Assembly: GCA_005787685.1 (NCBI GenBank)
Contig: SYAC01000061.1
Location: 1 to 59,855 of the forward strand
Length of the DNA stretch: 59,855 nt
Direction of reading: 5' to 3'
Source: Planctomycetia bacterium
GTDB taxonomy: Bacteria; Planctomycetota; Phycisphaerae; Phycisphaerales; SM1A02
Shown here: one piece after another, positions 27,503 through 36,441 of the stretch
Layout: each line of letters begins with the position of its first letter
Numbering within the stretch: the stretch's first letter is position 1
Translations under genes and position numbers: made by a program
The notes under the pieces: generated by a model
What the model was told of the DNA's origin: nothing
Seen by the model: only the letters and a program-made list of their open reading frames with translations
Database searches by the model: none

Positions 27503-27619
27503 TCAGCCTTGTCGCTGCTTCAAACGGGGGTTCTTCTTGTTGATGACGAAACGCTTGCCTTTGCGGACAACGATTTGGCAATCGCGGGTTCTTCGTTTAA
27601 TGCTGCTGCGGACTTTCAT
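27503..27619 (-). CDS. rpmJ: 50S ribosomal protein L36 lacking most zinc ligands
   Basis: A 38-residue protein read from ATG 27619 to TGA 27503. It begins [10 protein letters not shown] and ends NPRLKQRQG, the hallmark L36 C-terminus. In the zinc form of L36 three Cys and one His bind the metal. Here only the Cys at position 14 remains; positions 11, 27 and 32-33 carry Thr, Asn and Arg-Leu. It is therefore a zinc-independent version. It lies in the canonical place between infA (12 nt upstream) and rpsM. The same operon's S14 has also lost ligands. Confidence 0.93.
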   Translation of the reverse strand: MKVRSSIKRRTRDCQIVVRKGKRFVINKKNPRLKQRQG

Positions 27620-27631
27620 AATTACTCTTTC

Positions 27632-27847
27632 TTAGAAACGGTAGACAATGCGACCCTTGGTCATGTCGTAGGGACTCAATTCGATAGTGACTTTGTCGCC
27701 AGGAAGAATGCGGATGAAAAACTTCCGCATCTTGCCACTGACATAGGCGAGAATTTCTTTGTCGTTCTGCAAGCGCACCCTGAACATGGCGTCTGGCAAA
27801 GCTTCAGTGACTTCAGCGTCGAGTGTGATCTTGTCATCTTTGGCCAT
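27632..27847 (-). CDS. infA: Translation initiation factor IF-1
   Basis: A 71-residue OB-fold protein that occupies the A site during initiation. It shows [32 protein letters not shown]-type sequence across residues 16-47, and ends [10 protein letters not shown]. It begins exactly where map ends, so the two are probably coupled. It lies in the canonical map-infA-rpmJ-rpsM order. Confidence 0.97.
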   Translation of the reverse strand: MAKDDKITLDAEVTEALPDAMFRVRLQNDKEILAYVSGKMRKFFIRILPGDKVTIELSPYDMTKGRIVYRF

Positions 27848-28831
27848 TTAGTTTGAGCCTTCCAAGATCGCGCTCACCGGAACGACCGTGAGAACGCGGG
27901 CACCTGTTTTGGTGACCACAATCGTGTGTTCGAAATGCGCCGATACCAGGCCATTGGCGGTGACAACCGTCCAGTTGTCCGGCAAGATTCGTGTGGCCAC
28001 GCCCAACACATGTCCATCGCGATCGGTGGCGCTTACAGAACCGTCATTCATGGTCAACATGGGCTCAATGGCGATCGTCATTCCAGGAAGAAGCGTGAAG
28101 TCGCGCCGCTCCAGCAAGGAACGGCTGACGCTGTTTGGCGCCTCTGGCCATTCATGCAATGTGCGGCCAATTCCGTGGCCCATGAGATCGGTGACCACGC
28201 CAAATTTGGCTTCAATAGCCATGTCTTGCAGGCGTTGCGCAATGGTGCTCCAACGCACGCCAGGCTGCACCAAATCAATGGCCTCTTGCAACATGGCTTG
28301 GGTATGCGCGACCATGGCGCGAATTTCTGGGGACACATTCCCTACGCACACGGTCACCGCGGCGTCGGCGCACCACTCGCGAAAGCGAACGCCGCAATCA
28401 ATCTTCACCACATCACCATCGCGAATCACGCGGCTGCTTGGAATGCCATGCACCACTTCATTATTCACGCTTATGCATGAACTTGCGGGAAACGGCTCGC
28501 GCGTGTCCGACTTGCCGTAGCCAATAAACGCCGCTTCGGCGCGGTGGGCGGCAATCACTCCGGCGATCACGCAATCCAAACTTGCGGTGGAAGTTCCAAC
28601 GACGCAAGCCACTGTGGCCGCGTGCAGCGCAAGCGCAGCAATATGACCGGCCTCGGCCATGTGTTGAATTTCTTGCTCGGATCGAATTTCACTCGCGACC
28701 GCTCGGCGCGTTGGACGCAAATCGCGGGCGTCATCATTGGGTCGCACCGCCACCGTGCCGGCGACAAGTTTTGACCACCAAGCTGGCTTGGTCGTTGTAA
28801 GCGGTGTTGGCGACTTGATGGCTGTACTCAT
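27848..28831 (-). CDS. map: Methionine aminopeptidase type I with N-terminal extension
   Basis: Removes the initiator methionine from nascent proteins. The five metal ligands of the pita-bread fold are visible: Asp in VKIDCGV, Asp in CADAAVT, His in MGHGIGRTLHE, Glu in IAIEPM, and Glu in AHFEHTIVV. At 327 residues it is about 60 longer than usual. The extra part is an N-terminal segment of about 50 residues without a zinc-finger or SH3 motif. It overlaps secY by four bases (ATGA); adk, often found between them, is missing. Confidence 0.96.
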   Translation of the reverse strand: MSTAIKSPTPLTTTKPAWWSKLVAGTVAVRPNDDARDLRPTRRAVASEIRSEQEIQHMAEAGHIAALALHAATVACVVGTSTASLDCVIAGVIAAHRAEAAFIGYGKSDTREPFPASSCISVNNEVVHGIPSSRVIRDGDVVKIDCGVRFREWCADAAVTVCVGNVSPEIRAMVAHTQAMLQEAIDLVQPGVRWSTIAQRLQDMAIEAKFGVVTDLMGHGIGRTLHEWPEAPNSVSRSLLERRDFTLLPGMTIAIEPMLTMNDGSVSATDRDGHVLGVATRILPDNWTVVTANGLVSAHFEHTIVVTKTGARVLTVVPVSAILEGSN

Positions 28832-30243
28832 GATCGCGAACTCCGAATGCGCGGACCCTTGGAGTCGCTGCCTTTCGAGAGGAACCCAGAGTAATTGCGC
28901 ATGACCAAGTTTGCTTCAATACGCTGCACCAAATCAAGCCCCACGCTGACCACAATCAATAATCCAGTGCCGCCAAGGAATTGGCTGACGTTGAATGGAA
29001 TGCCCAATTGTTGGGTGACAATCGTTGGAATAATCGCGATGACCGCCAAGAAACCCGCGCCAACATAGGTGATTCGTTCCATGGTGCGCTCTAAATATTC
29101 GCTCGTCCATGGACCTGGACGAATGCCCGGAACCATGGAGCCGTGGTCGCGCAGTTGCTTGGACATTTCATCGGGACTGAATTGAACCGTGGTCCAGAAG
29201 TAACTGAAGAAATAAATCAGCGCGATTTCAGTGACCACATATGGATAGGCCCCGTGCTGGAAATTTTCCGACAAGAATGTGGAGATCCAGGTGATGACTC
29301 CAGTGGAGCCTTCCGCTTGGGAGCGCGTGGAGAGCCATCCAAAGATCGCCGATGGGAACACCATCAAGCTAGAGGCAAAGATGATTGGCATGACACCAGC
29401 GTGGTTGAGACGCAGCGGCAAATATGTTTTTTGTCCGCCATACATTTGGCGTCCAGTGGTGTGCTTGGCTTGTTGAATTGGAATGCGTCGCTGCGCGACC
29501 GTGATCACGATGGCGCCCGCGGTGACAAGAATGAATCCGCCCGCAAGCAACAGCACGCCCACCAATCCAACCTTGCCTTCGGCGTCGCTGCTTTGGCGTG
29601 GATCAAAATTCTCCACGACCCAACCCACCGCCGCTGGCATGCGCGCCAAAATACCCGCCGTTAAAATAATGCTGACGCCGTTGCCAATTCCATACTTGTC
29701 AATTTGCTCACCCAGCCACATCAGAAACAAACTTCCAGCGGTCAACGCTGAGAAACCCGCGACATAGAACACGATCAAGTTGGCGCCTGATTCAAATTCT
29801 GGCTGCACCAGATTTGTCTGGCGCAAGTAACTGAGCCACATCCAACCTTGGAACACGCACAAGCCAACGGCCGCGTAGCGCGTCCATTCGGAAATTTTTT
29901 GCTGCCCGCTTGCGCCTTCTTTTTTCAAATCTGCAAGCGCAGGCACCACGCTTTGCAGCAACTGAAAGATAATGCTGGCTGTGATGTAGGGCATAATGCC
30001 CAGACCGAATATGGTGCTTTGCTGCAAACTTCCGCCAGAAAAGATGCTGGCGAATTGCGCGATGCGGCCGAAACCCGTTGCGTTTTCGCTGGCTTTGGAG
30101 GCCGCCTCCGCAAGTTGGGTTTGATCAACACCGATCAGTGGAATCCAGAAACCAATGCGATAAATAACCAACATGCCCAGCGTAAAGAGCACGCGGTTTC
30201 GCAATTCTGCGACACGGAAGATGTTGATGAAGGCTTGGATCAC
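28828..30243 (-). CDS. secY: Preprotein translocase subunit SecY
   Basis: Central channel of the Sec translocon, inner membrane, 471 residues with ten predicted membrane segments. RIGFWIPLIGVDQ, GIMPYITASIIFQLL, GNGVSIILTAGI and YVGAGFLAVIAIIPTI are typical. The cytoplasmic loop with LPLRLNHAGVMPIIFASSL matches the family. It sits between rplO and map in the normal spc order apart from the missing adk. Confidence 0.97.
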   Translation of the reverse strand: MIQAFINIFRVAELRNRVLFTLGMLVIYRIGFWIPLIGVDQTQLAEAASKASENATGFGRIAQFASIFSGGSLQQSTIFGLGIMPYITASIIFQLLQSVVPALADLKKEGASGQQKISEWTRYAAVGLCVFQGWMWLSYLRQTNLVQPEFESGANLIVFYVAGFSALTAGSLFLMWLGEQIDKYGIGNGVSIILTAGILARMPAAVGWVVENFDPRQSSDAEGKVGLVGVLLLAGGFILVTAGAIVITVAQRRIPIQQAKHTTGRQMYGGQKTYLPLRLNHAGVMPIIFASSLMVFPSAIFGWLSTRSQAEGSTGVITWISTFLSENFQHGAYPYVVTEIALIYFFSYFWTTVQFSPDEMSKQLRDHGSMVPGIRPGPWTSEYLERTMERITYVGAGFLAVIAIIPTIVTQQLGIPFNVSQFLGGTGLLIVVSVGLDLVQRIEANLVMRNYSGFLSKGSDSKGPRIRSSRS

Positions 30244-30258
30244 GAAATAATTTGGCGA

Positions 30259-30708
30259 TTACGCGGCAGTTGCCGCGGTTCCGCCTGCTTTCTCAATTTT
30301 GGTTTTGGCCGTGGCGCTGAACTTTGCAGCGTTCACAGTCAACTTCTTGGTAATTGCGCCGTGACCCAACACCTTCAACGGCAACTTGGTGTCGCGAATC
30401 AAACGCTTGGCGGCCAACGCCGTCACATCAACGGTGGCTCCATTGTCAAAGTGCTTGTCCAAATCCTGCACGTTGATTTCACAGAACAACGAGCGGAAGC
30501 CCGTGTTGGAGAAACCACGCTTTGGGAAGCGGCGAGCGATTGGTGTTGAACCACCCAAGTAACCGGGCCGACTGGTCCAACCCGCGCGGCTCTTGGCGCC
30601 GTTATGTCCGCGGCCGCTGGTTCCGCCTTTGCCGCTGCCTTCGCCGCGTCCAACGCGCATTCGCTTTTTGTGGGCGCCAACTTTGGCGGTGATGTCTTGA
30701 ATCATCAT
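30259..30708 (-). CDS. rplO: 50S ribosomal protein L15
   Basis: Early-to-intermediate assembly protein of the large subunit, 149 residues. The start is ATG 30708, with AGGAA seven nt upstream; the longer open frame to 30750 has no conserved sequence. The glycine-rich arm RGEGSGKGGTSGRGHNGAKSR is the L15 signature, followed by GGSTPIARRFPKRGF. rpmD (L30), which normally precedes L15, is absent; the 73-nt gap to rpsE holds no reading frame. Confidence 0.96.
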   Translation of the reverse strand: MMIQDITAKVGAHKKRMRVGRGEGSGKGGTSGRGHNGAKSRAGWTSRPGYLGGSTPIARRFPKRGFSNTGFRSLFCEINVQDLDKHFDNGATVDVTALAAKRLIRDTKLPLKVLGHGAITKKLTVNAAKFSATAKTKIEKAGGTAATAA

Positions 30709-30781
30709 GATGAAATTCCTTCTGTTCTTAAATTCAAATCCAAATTGCAACCAAACTCAATGCACATGTACACATAAACCA

Positions 30782-31528
30782 TTACGCCTGGGCTGGTGGT
30801 GGATCACCCGCCAAAGGTGCGCCGGCATCAGGCCCGCGACCGCCACGACCGCCACCACTACCACCGCGACCGCCGCCGCTTCCGCCGCGACCGCCGCCAC
30901 TGCTACCACCACGACCACCGCCGCCACGACTATTGCGACGCTCGTCACCAACGGTGTTGACTGGACCCTGCGCCTTTTGCGCGCCGCGAGCCGCCGGAAT
31001 GGCCGCGCTACCACGGGTGATGGCGTCCTCCACTTCGGTGTTGCTCAGCGTGATTCCACGAAGCGCCTCCACCATTTCACGAGTGCGCAATTTGCCTAGC
31101 GCGATCATGGTGGCCTTGACGAGATTCTTTGGGTTGCTGCTCCCGAAACACTTGGTCAAGCAATCTTGCACGCCAATCATGTCCAAGATGGATCGCACCG
31201 ATGCGCCGGCAATAACGCCAGTTCCTGGAGCGGCTGGAACAAGTCGAACCTTGCTGGCGCCGTAGCGGCCTTCAACCATGTGCGGAATTGTTCGACCCTG
31301 CATGTTGAACTTCCTTTGCTTGCGACGGCTTTCCTTCTCCGCCTTTTCAACGGCGGATGGAACTTGCGTGCTCTTGGCATAGCCCACGCCCACGCCGCCT
31401 TGGCGATCACCAGAGACCACCATGGCCGCGAAAGAAAAGCGACGGCCACCGGCCACTGTTGTGCTGGTTCGATAGACACCCACGGTTGTTGTGTCAGCAT
31501 CTCGAGAATCGTTGTTGAATCCACTCAT
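30782..31528 (-). CDS. rpsE: 30S ribosomal protein S5 with RGG-rich C-terminal tail
   Basis: S5 helps form the mRNA entry channel and supports decoding accuracy. The double-stranded-RNA-like N-terminal domain (GGRRFSFAAMVVSGDRQGGVG) and the C-terminal domain (GASVRSILDMIGVQDCLTK) are intact within about the first 170 residues. The protein is 248 residues because of an added tail. About residues 197-232 are Arg/Gly/Ser repeats of the type RGGSGGG, ending in an acidic Pro/Ala stretch. Such RGG tails bind RNA in other proteins; a role here is inference. It lies between rplR and rplO. Confidence 0.96.
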   Translation of the reverse strand: MSGFNNDSRDADTTTVGVYRTSTTVAGGRRFSFAAMVVSGDRQGGVGVGYAKSTQVPSAVEKAEKESRRKQRKFNMQGRTIPHMVEGRYGASKVRLVPAAPGTGVIAGASVRSILDMIGVQDCLTKCFGSSNPKNLVKATMIALGKLRTREMVEALRGITLSNTEVEDAITRGSAAIPAARGAQKAQGPVNTVGDERRNSRGGGGRGGSSGGGRGGSGGGRGGSGGGRGGRGPDAGAPLAGDPPPAQA

Positions 31529-31547
31529 AATTAATTCCTATTTGAAA

Positions 31548-31910
31548 TCAGAACTGCAAGCCGCCCTCGCGGGCGCCTTCGGCAAGCGCCTTGACGCGGC
31601 CGTGAAAGAGGTATCCGTTGCGATCAAAGACCACCTTGGTCACGCCCGCTTTGGCGGCTCGTTCAGCAAGGGTTTTTCCAATGTTTTTCGCGGAGGTCAT
31701 TTTGCCCTTGCTGGCGGCTGGAGACTTCTCACGGTCGCTTGCGGCCACAAGTGTGCGGCCGGTTGAATCATCGATCACCTGCACATAGATGTGCTTGAGC
31801 GAGCGGAACACGCTCATGCGTGGCCGATCGGTGGTTCCCATGATGCGCTTGCGCAAGCCCATCTTTCGACGGGTGCGGCGCTTTAATTTTAAGAGTGTTG
31901 CGGATGACAT
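31548..31910 (-). CDS. rplR: 50S ribosomal protein L18
   Basis: Binds 5S rRNA in the central protuberance. At 120 residues it has typical [18 protein letters not shown]-like sequence near residue 35, [21 protein letters not shown] and the C-terminus [12 protein letters not shown]. It lies between rplF and rpsE with short gaps. Confidence 0.97.
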   Translation of the reverse strand: MSSATLLKLKRRTRRKMGLRKRIMGTTDRPRMSVFRSLKHIYVQVIDDSTGRTLVAASDREKSPAASKGKMTSAKNIGKTLAERAAKAGVTKVVFDRNGYLFHGRVKALAEGAREGGLQF

Positions 31911-31930
31911 GTTTGTAATTCCTTTATTGA

Positions 31931-32488
31931 TTAACTGCCGAACGCCTTGCCCTGCTTGCGCTGAATCACTTCGTCGGTGTATTTGATGCCCTTGCCGTTG
32001 TAAGGCTCTGGCTTACGGCAGGCACGCACATCGCTGGCGAACGCACCAACGGTTTGCTTATTCGGACCAGAGACTTCAATCAAAGTTCCGTTGATCACCA
32101 CAGTGAGATTGGCGGGAATAGCCACTTCAATCGCGTTGGCAAAACCGATCGCAAGGACCAACTTCTTGCCTTGCACCTTGGCTCCCCAACCGACGCCAAC
32201 AATCTCCAACTTTTTCTCGTAGCCCTTGAGAACGCCCTCGACCATTCCATTGATCACGGAACGCGTGGTGCCCCAATAGGCATTGTTGTTTCCCACTTCA
32301 ATTTGGCTTTCAGGCACCTCGCACACAATCGCCTTGTCGGCGTCGTTGTAGGAGACCTTCACCTCAGGGCGATGCGTCATGGAGAGCTTGCCCTTTGGAC
32401 CTTGGAAATCGATGACGCGCGTTGACGCATTGATTTGCACCTTCACGCCGGCTGGCACTGCGATTGATTTTCTTCCGATGCGACTCAT
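31931..32488 (-). CDS. rplF: 50S ribosomal protein L6
   Basis: Located near the factor-binding site of the large subunit, 185 residues. The start [15 protein letters not shown], the middle [20 protein letters not shown], and the end [20 protein letters not shown] are diagnostic. Order rpsH-rplF-rplR is canonical. Confidence 0.98.
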   Translation of the reverse strand: MSRIGRKSIAVPAGVKVQINASTRVIDFQGPKGKLSMTHRPEVKVSYNDADKAIVCEVPESQIEVGNNNAYWGTTRSVINGMVEGVLKGYEKKLEIVGVGWGAKVQGKKLVLAIGFANAIEVAIPANLTVVINGTLIEVSGPNKQTVGAFASDVRACRKPEPYNGKGIKYTDEVIQRKQGKAFGS

Positions 32489-32534
32489 GACGACTCCTTG
32501 GATTCTGAAGCTTGAATTCTTTGCAGTTCTTTAT

Positions 32535-32933
32535 TTAGCAGACCACAGCGACCACTTCGCCACCGACTTTGCTCTCGCGACAGCGACGATCGCTCATCAC
32601 ACCAGAACTTGTGCTGACTATGGCAATGCCCAAACCTTGTTGTGGCTTTGGCAACGCGTCCGTTCCTGAATACACGCGGCGACCGGTTTTGGAGACGCGA
32701 TCAATGGCGTTAATGGCGCTCTCGCCAGTGGGCGAATATTTCAGGTCCACGCGAATCAAACCACCCCGGCTATCCGGAATGCGCTCAAATCCGCGAATGA
32801 AACCCTCTTCTTGCAGCACTTTGGCAACGCCGCAATTGAGTTTGTTGTCCAAGACCATGACTTGCTTGGCATGAATTGAAATAGCGTTTCGAATTCGGGT
32901 AAGCATGTCAGCTGTGAGATCGTGTAATGGCAT
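32535..32933 (-). CDS. rpsH: 30S ribosomal protein S8
   Basis: Primary 16S rRNA binder in the platform, 132 residues. DLTADMLTRIRNA at the start and the C-terminal GLGIAIVSTSSGVMSDRRCR are family hallmarks. In E. coli, S8 represses the spc operon; no matching site was identified here. It follows rpsN. Confidence 0.97.
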   Translation of the reverse strand: MPLHDLTADMLTRIRNAISIHAKQVMVLDNKLNCGVAKVLQEEGFIRGFERIPDSRGGLIRVDLKYSPTGESAINAIDRVSKTGRRVYSGTDALPKPQQGLGIAIVSTSSGVMSDRRCRESKVGGEVVAVVC

Positions 32934-32957
32934 GTTGATTCCTTAAATTGTGATGGC

Positions 32958-33143
32958 TTACCAAGAGGCCTTGCGCATGCCAGGCACCATGCCTTGCAAT
33001 GCCAGTTCACGCAACATGTGGCGACACACGCGGAACTTGCGATACACACTGCGGGCGCGGCCGGTAATTTCACAACGGCTCATCTTGCGAGTGCTGAACT
33101 TTGGCTTCTTCTTCATTTTTACAAAGACTGCTTTACTTGCCAT
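32958..33143 (-). CDS. rpsN: 30S ribosomal protein S14, short form with degraded zinc ribbon
   Basis: A 61-residue S14 of the short type (ends VPGMRKASW, with [18 protein letters not shown]). The short type normally binds zinc through two CxxC pairs. Here the first pair reads CEIT and the second CRHM, so one Cys remains in each. Zinc binding is unlikely. Loss of ligands is usually associated with the longer form of about 100 residues, so a short form without the ribbon is notable. It lies between rplE and rpsH in the normal position. Confidence 0.95.
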   Translation of the reverse strand: MASKAVFVKMKKKPKFSTRKMSRCEITGRARSVYRKFRVCRHMLRELALQGMVPGMRKASW

Positions 33144-33157
33144 AGAATTTCCTTTAA

Positions 33158-33748
33158 TCAGGCTTTCTTGTTGGACACTTCAGGGCGTGCGAACGGCATG
33201 CCAAGTTCGCTCAACATAAAGCGACTCATGGCAGGCGTGCTATTTTCAAACACCAAATTAATGTGCATACCAATGTTGTGGTTGACATTGGCCATGTTGA
33301 TTTCCGGCCATACGGCTTGCTCGGAAAGACCCATGGCCCAACTGCCACCACCATCGAAACTTTTATCGTTCACGCCACGAAAATCCTTGATACGCGGAAT
33401 GGCGAGATTGATAAGCCGATCCAGGAAGCCCCACATGCGGTCGCGACGAATGGTGACCATGAATGCGCTGGGCGCGCCTTCTCGAACTTTGAAGTTCGAC
33501 ACGGCCTTCTTGGCCTTGATCATGATGGGTTGCTGACCTGTGATCTTGCGATAGGTGTCGATCACGGTGTCGCGCAATTCTGGCTTGAGCTTTTGATTCT
33601 CAAGTCGCTTGCCCACGCCGGTGGAGACGATGATCTTGGAAAGCTTTGGAACCTGATGCCTGTTCTTGAGTTTGAACTCCTGCATCACCTTTGGAACCAC
33701 TTCTTCCTTGAAGATCTTATGTAAACGAACTGTATTTTCTTCGGCCAT
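33158..33748 (-). CDS. rplE: 50S ribosomal protein L5
   Basis: 5S rRNA-binding protein that also contacts P-site tRNA, 196 residues. [37 protein letters not shown] and [21 protein letters not shown]-type sequence are diagnostic. It is about 15 residues longer than usual at the C-terminus. It lies between rplX and rpsN. Confidence 0.98.
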   Translation of the reverse strand: MAEENTVRLHKIFKEEVVPKVMQEFKLKNRHQVPKLSKIIVSTGVGKRLENQKLKPELRDTVIDTYRKITGQQPIMIKAKKAVSNFKVREGAPSAFMVTIRRDRMWGFLDRLINLAIPRIKDFRGVNDKSFDGGGSWAMGLSEQAVWPEINMANVNHNIGMHINLVFENSTPAMSRFMLSELGMPFARPEVSNKKA

Positions 33749-33778
33749 TGTGTTCTCTTTCTTACGAATGTCTGTGAA

Positions 33779-34129
33779 TTACTTCTTCTTGGAGGATGTC
33801 TTGCTTGCGGCCCGCAATGTGTGCAACTCTTTGCCGCCTTTGACTGCGACGCGAGTCTTGCTGCCATCGGGTTTGGTTTCAAAGCGAACGCGCGTCGGCT
33901 TGCCATCGACCACTGGGCTGACATTGGACATGTGAATTGGCGCCTCTTGCTTCAACAGGCCGCCTTGCGGACGGGCCTGCGTCTTCTTCAAGTGATGCGT
34001 GCGGATGTTGACACCCTTCACGATCACGCGATTCTCATCGGGAAGAACGGCCAGAATTTCGGCGACAGTTCCACGCTGATTGCCTGCGCGAACCATGACC
34101 ATGTCACCTTTACGTACATGCTTTGGCAT
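33779..34129 (-). CDS. rplX: 50S ribosomal protein L24
   Basis: Assembly initiator of the large subunit, 116 residues. The KOW motif lies near the N-terminus (KGDMVMVRAGNQRGTVAEIL). KGVNIRTHHLKKTQARPQGG follows, then a Ser/Lys-rich end. The start is taken at ATG 34129, with GGAGG seven nt upstream. An in-frame GTG three bases earlier is less well spaced. The ATG overlaps the rplN stop by one base (TGATG), so the two are coupled. Confidence 0.95.
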   Translation of the reverse strand: MPKHVRKGDMVMVRAGNQRGTVAEILAVLPDENRVIVKGVNIRTHHLKKTQARPQGGLLKQEAPIHMSNVSPVVDGKPTRVRFETKPDGSKTRVAVKGGKELHTLRAASKTSSKKK

Positions 34130-34515
34130 CACACCACCTCCGTTGCCAATGAAACAATCTTCATGAAATTCTTCTCGCGCAATTCACGGGCCACGGCGCC
34201 GAAAATGCGCGTGCCGCGTGGGTTGCCTTCTTCATCAATCAGCACGCACGCGTTGGAATCAAAGCGCACATAGCTGCCGTCGTCGCGACGGGTTGGATAC
34301 TTGGTTCGAACGATGACCGCGATGGCCTTGTCGCCACTCTTGACATCGCCAGTTGGAATGGCTTTCTTAATCGCCACCATGACTTTGTCGCCCACGCCCA
34401 TGGCCACGCGCGTGAACTTGCCGCGCGCAGTGCTGACGCCCATGATGCCGATGACCATGGCCAGCTTCGCGCCGGAATTGTCAGTGACTTCGATCTTGGA
34501 TTCTTTTTGAATCAT
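34129..34515 (-). CDS. rplN: 50S ribosomal protein L14
   Basis: Bridges the subunits next to L19, 128 residues (family about 122). [17 protein letters not shown] at the start, [20 protein letters not shown] and [20 protein letters not shown] near the end are diagnostic. The gene stop overlaps the rplX start. Confidence 0.98.
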   Translation of the reverse strand: MIQKESKIEVTDNSGAKLAMVIGIMGVSTARGKFTRVAMGVGDKVMVAIKKAIPTGDVKSGDKAIAVIVRTKYPTRRDDGSYVRFDSNACVLIDEEGNPRGTRIFGAVARELREKNFMKIVSLATEVV

Positions 34516-34533
34516 GTTGAATTGCGGCGCGCC

Positions 34534-34845
34534 TTAGCGGACCGTCTCCTCCATTGCTAAAAGTTTCACTGGCGCTTTTTCAACCACGCGAACAAGAATC
34601 CAGTTCTTGGTGCGGCTTATTGGTCGGCACTCGGCCACTTCAACGCGGTCGCCAAGACCGCTTTCGTTTTTCTCGTCATGCACATGAAGAACGGTTCGCT
34701 TCTTCACATACTTTCCGTACTTTGGATGCTTGGTCACAAAGTTCACGACCACGGTGCGGGTCTTGAGGCGCTTGTCGCTTTCGACAACACCAACACGGCG
34801 TGGGCTTTTCAATGGAATGGTAACGGCGGCTGTCTTATGACTCAT
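34534..34845 (-). CDS. rpsQ: 30S ribosomal protein S17
   Basis: Early 16S rRNA binder with an OB fold, 103 residues. [19 protein letters not shown] and [20 protein letters not shown] (with the conserved [13 protein letters not shown] region) are typical. It overlaps rpmC by four bases (ATGA). Confidence 0.96.
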   Translation of the reverse strand: MSHKTAAVTIPLKSPRRVGVVESDKRLKTRTVVVNFVTKHPKYGKYVKKRTVLHVHDEKNESGLGDRVEVAECRPISRTKNWILVRVVEKAPVKLLAMEETVR

Positions 34846-35249
34846 GATTTCACCTTGGCCTTGGTGGCCTTGCTGGCGGATTGAACCTTTGTTGTCGCTG
34901 GCGACTTCACTTTGCTCTTTACACTCGTGGCCCCAACCGTGGCGGACTTTTTGCCGCCAGCCTTGGTGTAAGTGGATGGATTGACAACTTGTGGAAGCAG
35001 CTTCTGGCGGCCTTCCTTGGAAAGCCCGCGGATCATCTTCTTCACCGACGCTGGATTGGCGGCGCGGGCGCGGGCGCCCTGCTCCGTCAGCAATCGCGCG
35101 ATGGTGTGGCGCAGTGTTGGAAACTGGCTCACATTGGAGACCTTCTCGGTGACGGCTTGCGCGCGAAGACTAAAAATCTTGCGGCGAGCTGCGGTGATCT
35201 CATCCTTGATTTGTTCCGATGTTAATTTTCTAATTTCATGAGCGTTCAT
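34842..35249 (-). CDS. rpmC: 50S ribosomal protein L29 with basic C-terminal extension
   Basis: L29 sits near the peptide exit tunnel and helps dock SRP and trigger factor. The start is ATG 35249 ([17 protein letters not shown]), with GGAG upstream. The longer open frame to 35405 overlaps rplP and is not conserved. The L29 core covers residues 1 to about 65, the usual full length. The remaining 70 residues are rich in Lys, Ser, Thr and Ala (for example [20 protein letters not shown]). A role of the tail at the exit tunnel is speculative. Confidence 0.93.
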   Translation of the reverse strand: MNAHEIRKLTSEQIKDEITAARRKIFSLRAQAVTEKVSNVSQFPTLRHTIARLLTEQGARARAANPASVKKMIRGLSKEGRQKLLPQVVNPSTYTKAGGKKSATVGATSVKSKVKSPATTKVQSASKATKAKVKS

Positions 35250-35263
35250 ATATATGACTCCAA

Positions 35264-35683
35264 TCAGACGGCGATACGGCGACCCACGAAGCGGCACTTC
35301 ACGGGCATCTTGTGTGCGATACGAGCGAAGGCCTGCTTGGCCAACTCCTCTGGAACACCGGCGATCTCGTAGATCAAGGTTCCAGGCTTGATGCATGCGG
35401 CCCAATAATCCACAGGAGCTTTACCAGTACCCATGCGTGTTTCCAGTGGCTTCTTTGAAATTGGCTTGTCAGGAAATACGCGGATGTACAACACGCCTTG
35501 ACGGCGCAGGAAGTGCTGCGCGGCGACGCGGCCGGCTTCAATCTGCCTGGCGCTGAGCCAATGTGTCTGCAAACTTTGCAAGCCATAATCGCCGTAGGCG
35601 ACATAGTTGCCACGCGTGGCATTGCCCTTCATTTTTCCGCGCTGTGATTTGCGGAACTTGACTCGTTTTGGCATGAAACTCAT
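35264..35683 (-). CDS. rplP: 50S ribosomal protein L16
   Basis: Contacts A-site tRNA and helps shape the peptidyl transferase centre, 139 residues. MPKRVKFRKSQRGKMKG, GLQSLQTHWLSARQIEAGR and GTGKAPVDYWAACIKPG are diagnostic. The ATG at 35683 or the one three codons later could be the start. It lies between rpsC and rpmC. Confidence 0.98.
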   Translation of the reverse strand: MSFMPKRVKFRKSQRGKMKGNATRGNYVAYGDYGLQSLQTHWLSARQIEAGRVAAQHFLRRQGVLYIRVFPDKPISKKPLETRMGTGKAPVDYWAACIKPGTLIYEIAGVPEELAKQAFARIAHKMPVKCRFVGRRIAV

Positions 35684-35717
35684 GTGACTGATCTCCTAAA
35701 TGCTGAACTTGTTTCTA

Positions 35718-36422
35718 TCAATAACGACCGCGGGCGCGCGCGCGGCCACCCGCCGCGTTGGACACCACTTCGTCGGGTTGTGATTCGTTGTACATACCCT
35801 TGAACACCCACACCTTCACGCCCAGCGCGCCGCTGGTTGTGAACACGTGCGTCATTGCGTAATCCACATTGGCTTGCAATGTGCTTAATGGAATTGTTCC
35901 CAAGCGCGTGTTCAGAATGCGGCTCATTTCCGCGCCACCAATGCGGCCCGAAACTTGAATACGCACGCCAAGCGCGCCATTTTGCATGGCGGCCTCGCAG
36001 CGTTGCTTGAGCACCTTGCGGAAGTTGGCTCGCTTCTTGACTTGGTCGGCAAGCGAATCAGCGATCAACTTGGCGTCGATTTCTGCATTCTTAATTTCAA
36101 TAATGCGAATGACGACCTTGCGGCCAGTGAGAATTTGTAGATCGGCGGTGAGCTTTTCAACTTCAGCGCCCTTGAGTCCAACCACTTGACCTGGTCGCGC
36201 TGTCTTGACAATCACGGCCAACTCTTCGCGCGTGCGCTCAATATGCACATCGGAAACGGCCGCGTAGGGCGGCGTCTTGTTCAATCGCTTGTCAATGAAT
36301 TGGCGGATCTTGTAGTCCTCGATCAGCAATTCACCGAAGAGCGCCTTTGGTGCGAACCAGCGGCTTTTGTGCGCTTCTGTAACTCCGACGCGGAAGCCGA
36401 ATGGATGTGTTTTTTGTCCCAT
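35718..36422 (-). CDS. rpsC: 30S ribosomal protein S3
   Basis: Part of the mRNA entry tunnel and helicase centre, 234 residues. It starts MGQKTHPFGFRVGVTEAHKS. The KH type II domain includes RPGQVVGLKGAEVEKL, and the C-terminal domain includes GALGVRIQVSGRIGGAEMSR. The C-terminus ends in a short Arg/Ala-rich stretch. Confidence 0.98.
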   Translation of the reverse strand: MGQKTHPFGFRVGVTEAHKSRWFAPKALFGELLIEDYKIRQFIDKRLNKTPPYAAVSDVHIERTREELAVIVKTARPGQVVGLKGAEVEKLTADLQILTGRKVVIRIIEIKNAEIDAKLIADSLADQVKKRANFRKVLKQRCEAAMQNGALGVRIQVSGRIGGAEMSRILNTRLGTIPLSTLQANVDYAMTHVFTTSGALGVKVWVFKGMYNESQPDEVVSNAAGGRARARGRY

Positions 36423-36441
36423 GGTGTTTATTCCTTAGCGA

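Noticed and set aside
30832-30936. Short tandem repeats that might suggest a CRISPR
   Set aside because: They are trinucleotide-scale codon repeats for Arg/Gly/Ser inside rpsE, with no spacers.
30707-31099. Thr/Ala-repeat frame on the plus strand over rpsE
   Set aside because: It is the antisense reading of the S5 RGG tail repeats and has no independent support.
35250-35405. N-terminal extension of L29
   Set aside because: It overlaps rplP in another frame; the conserved L29 sequence starts at ATG 35249.
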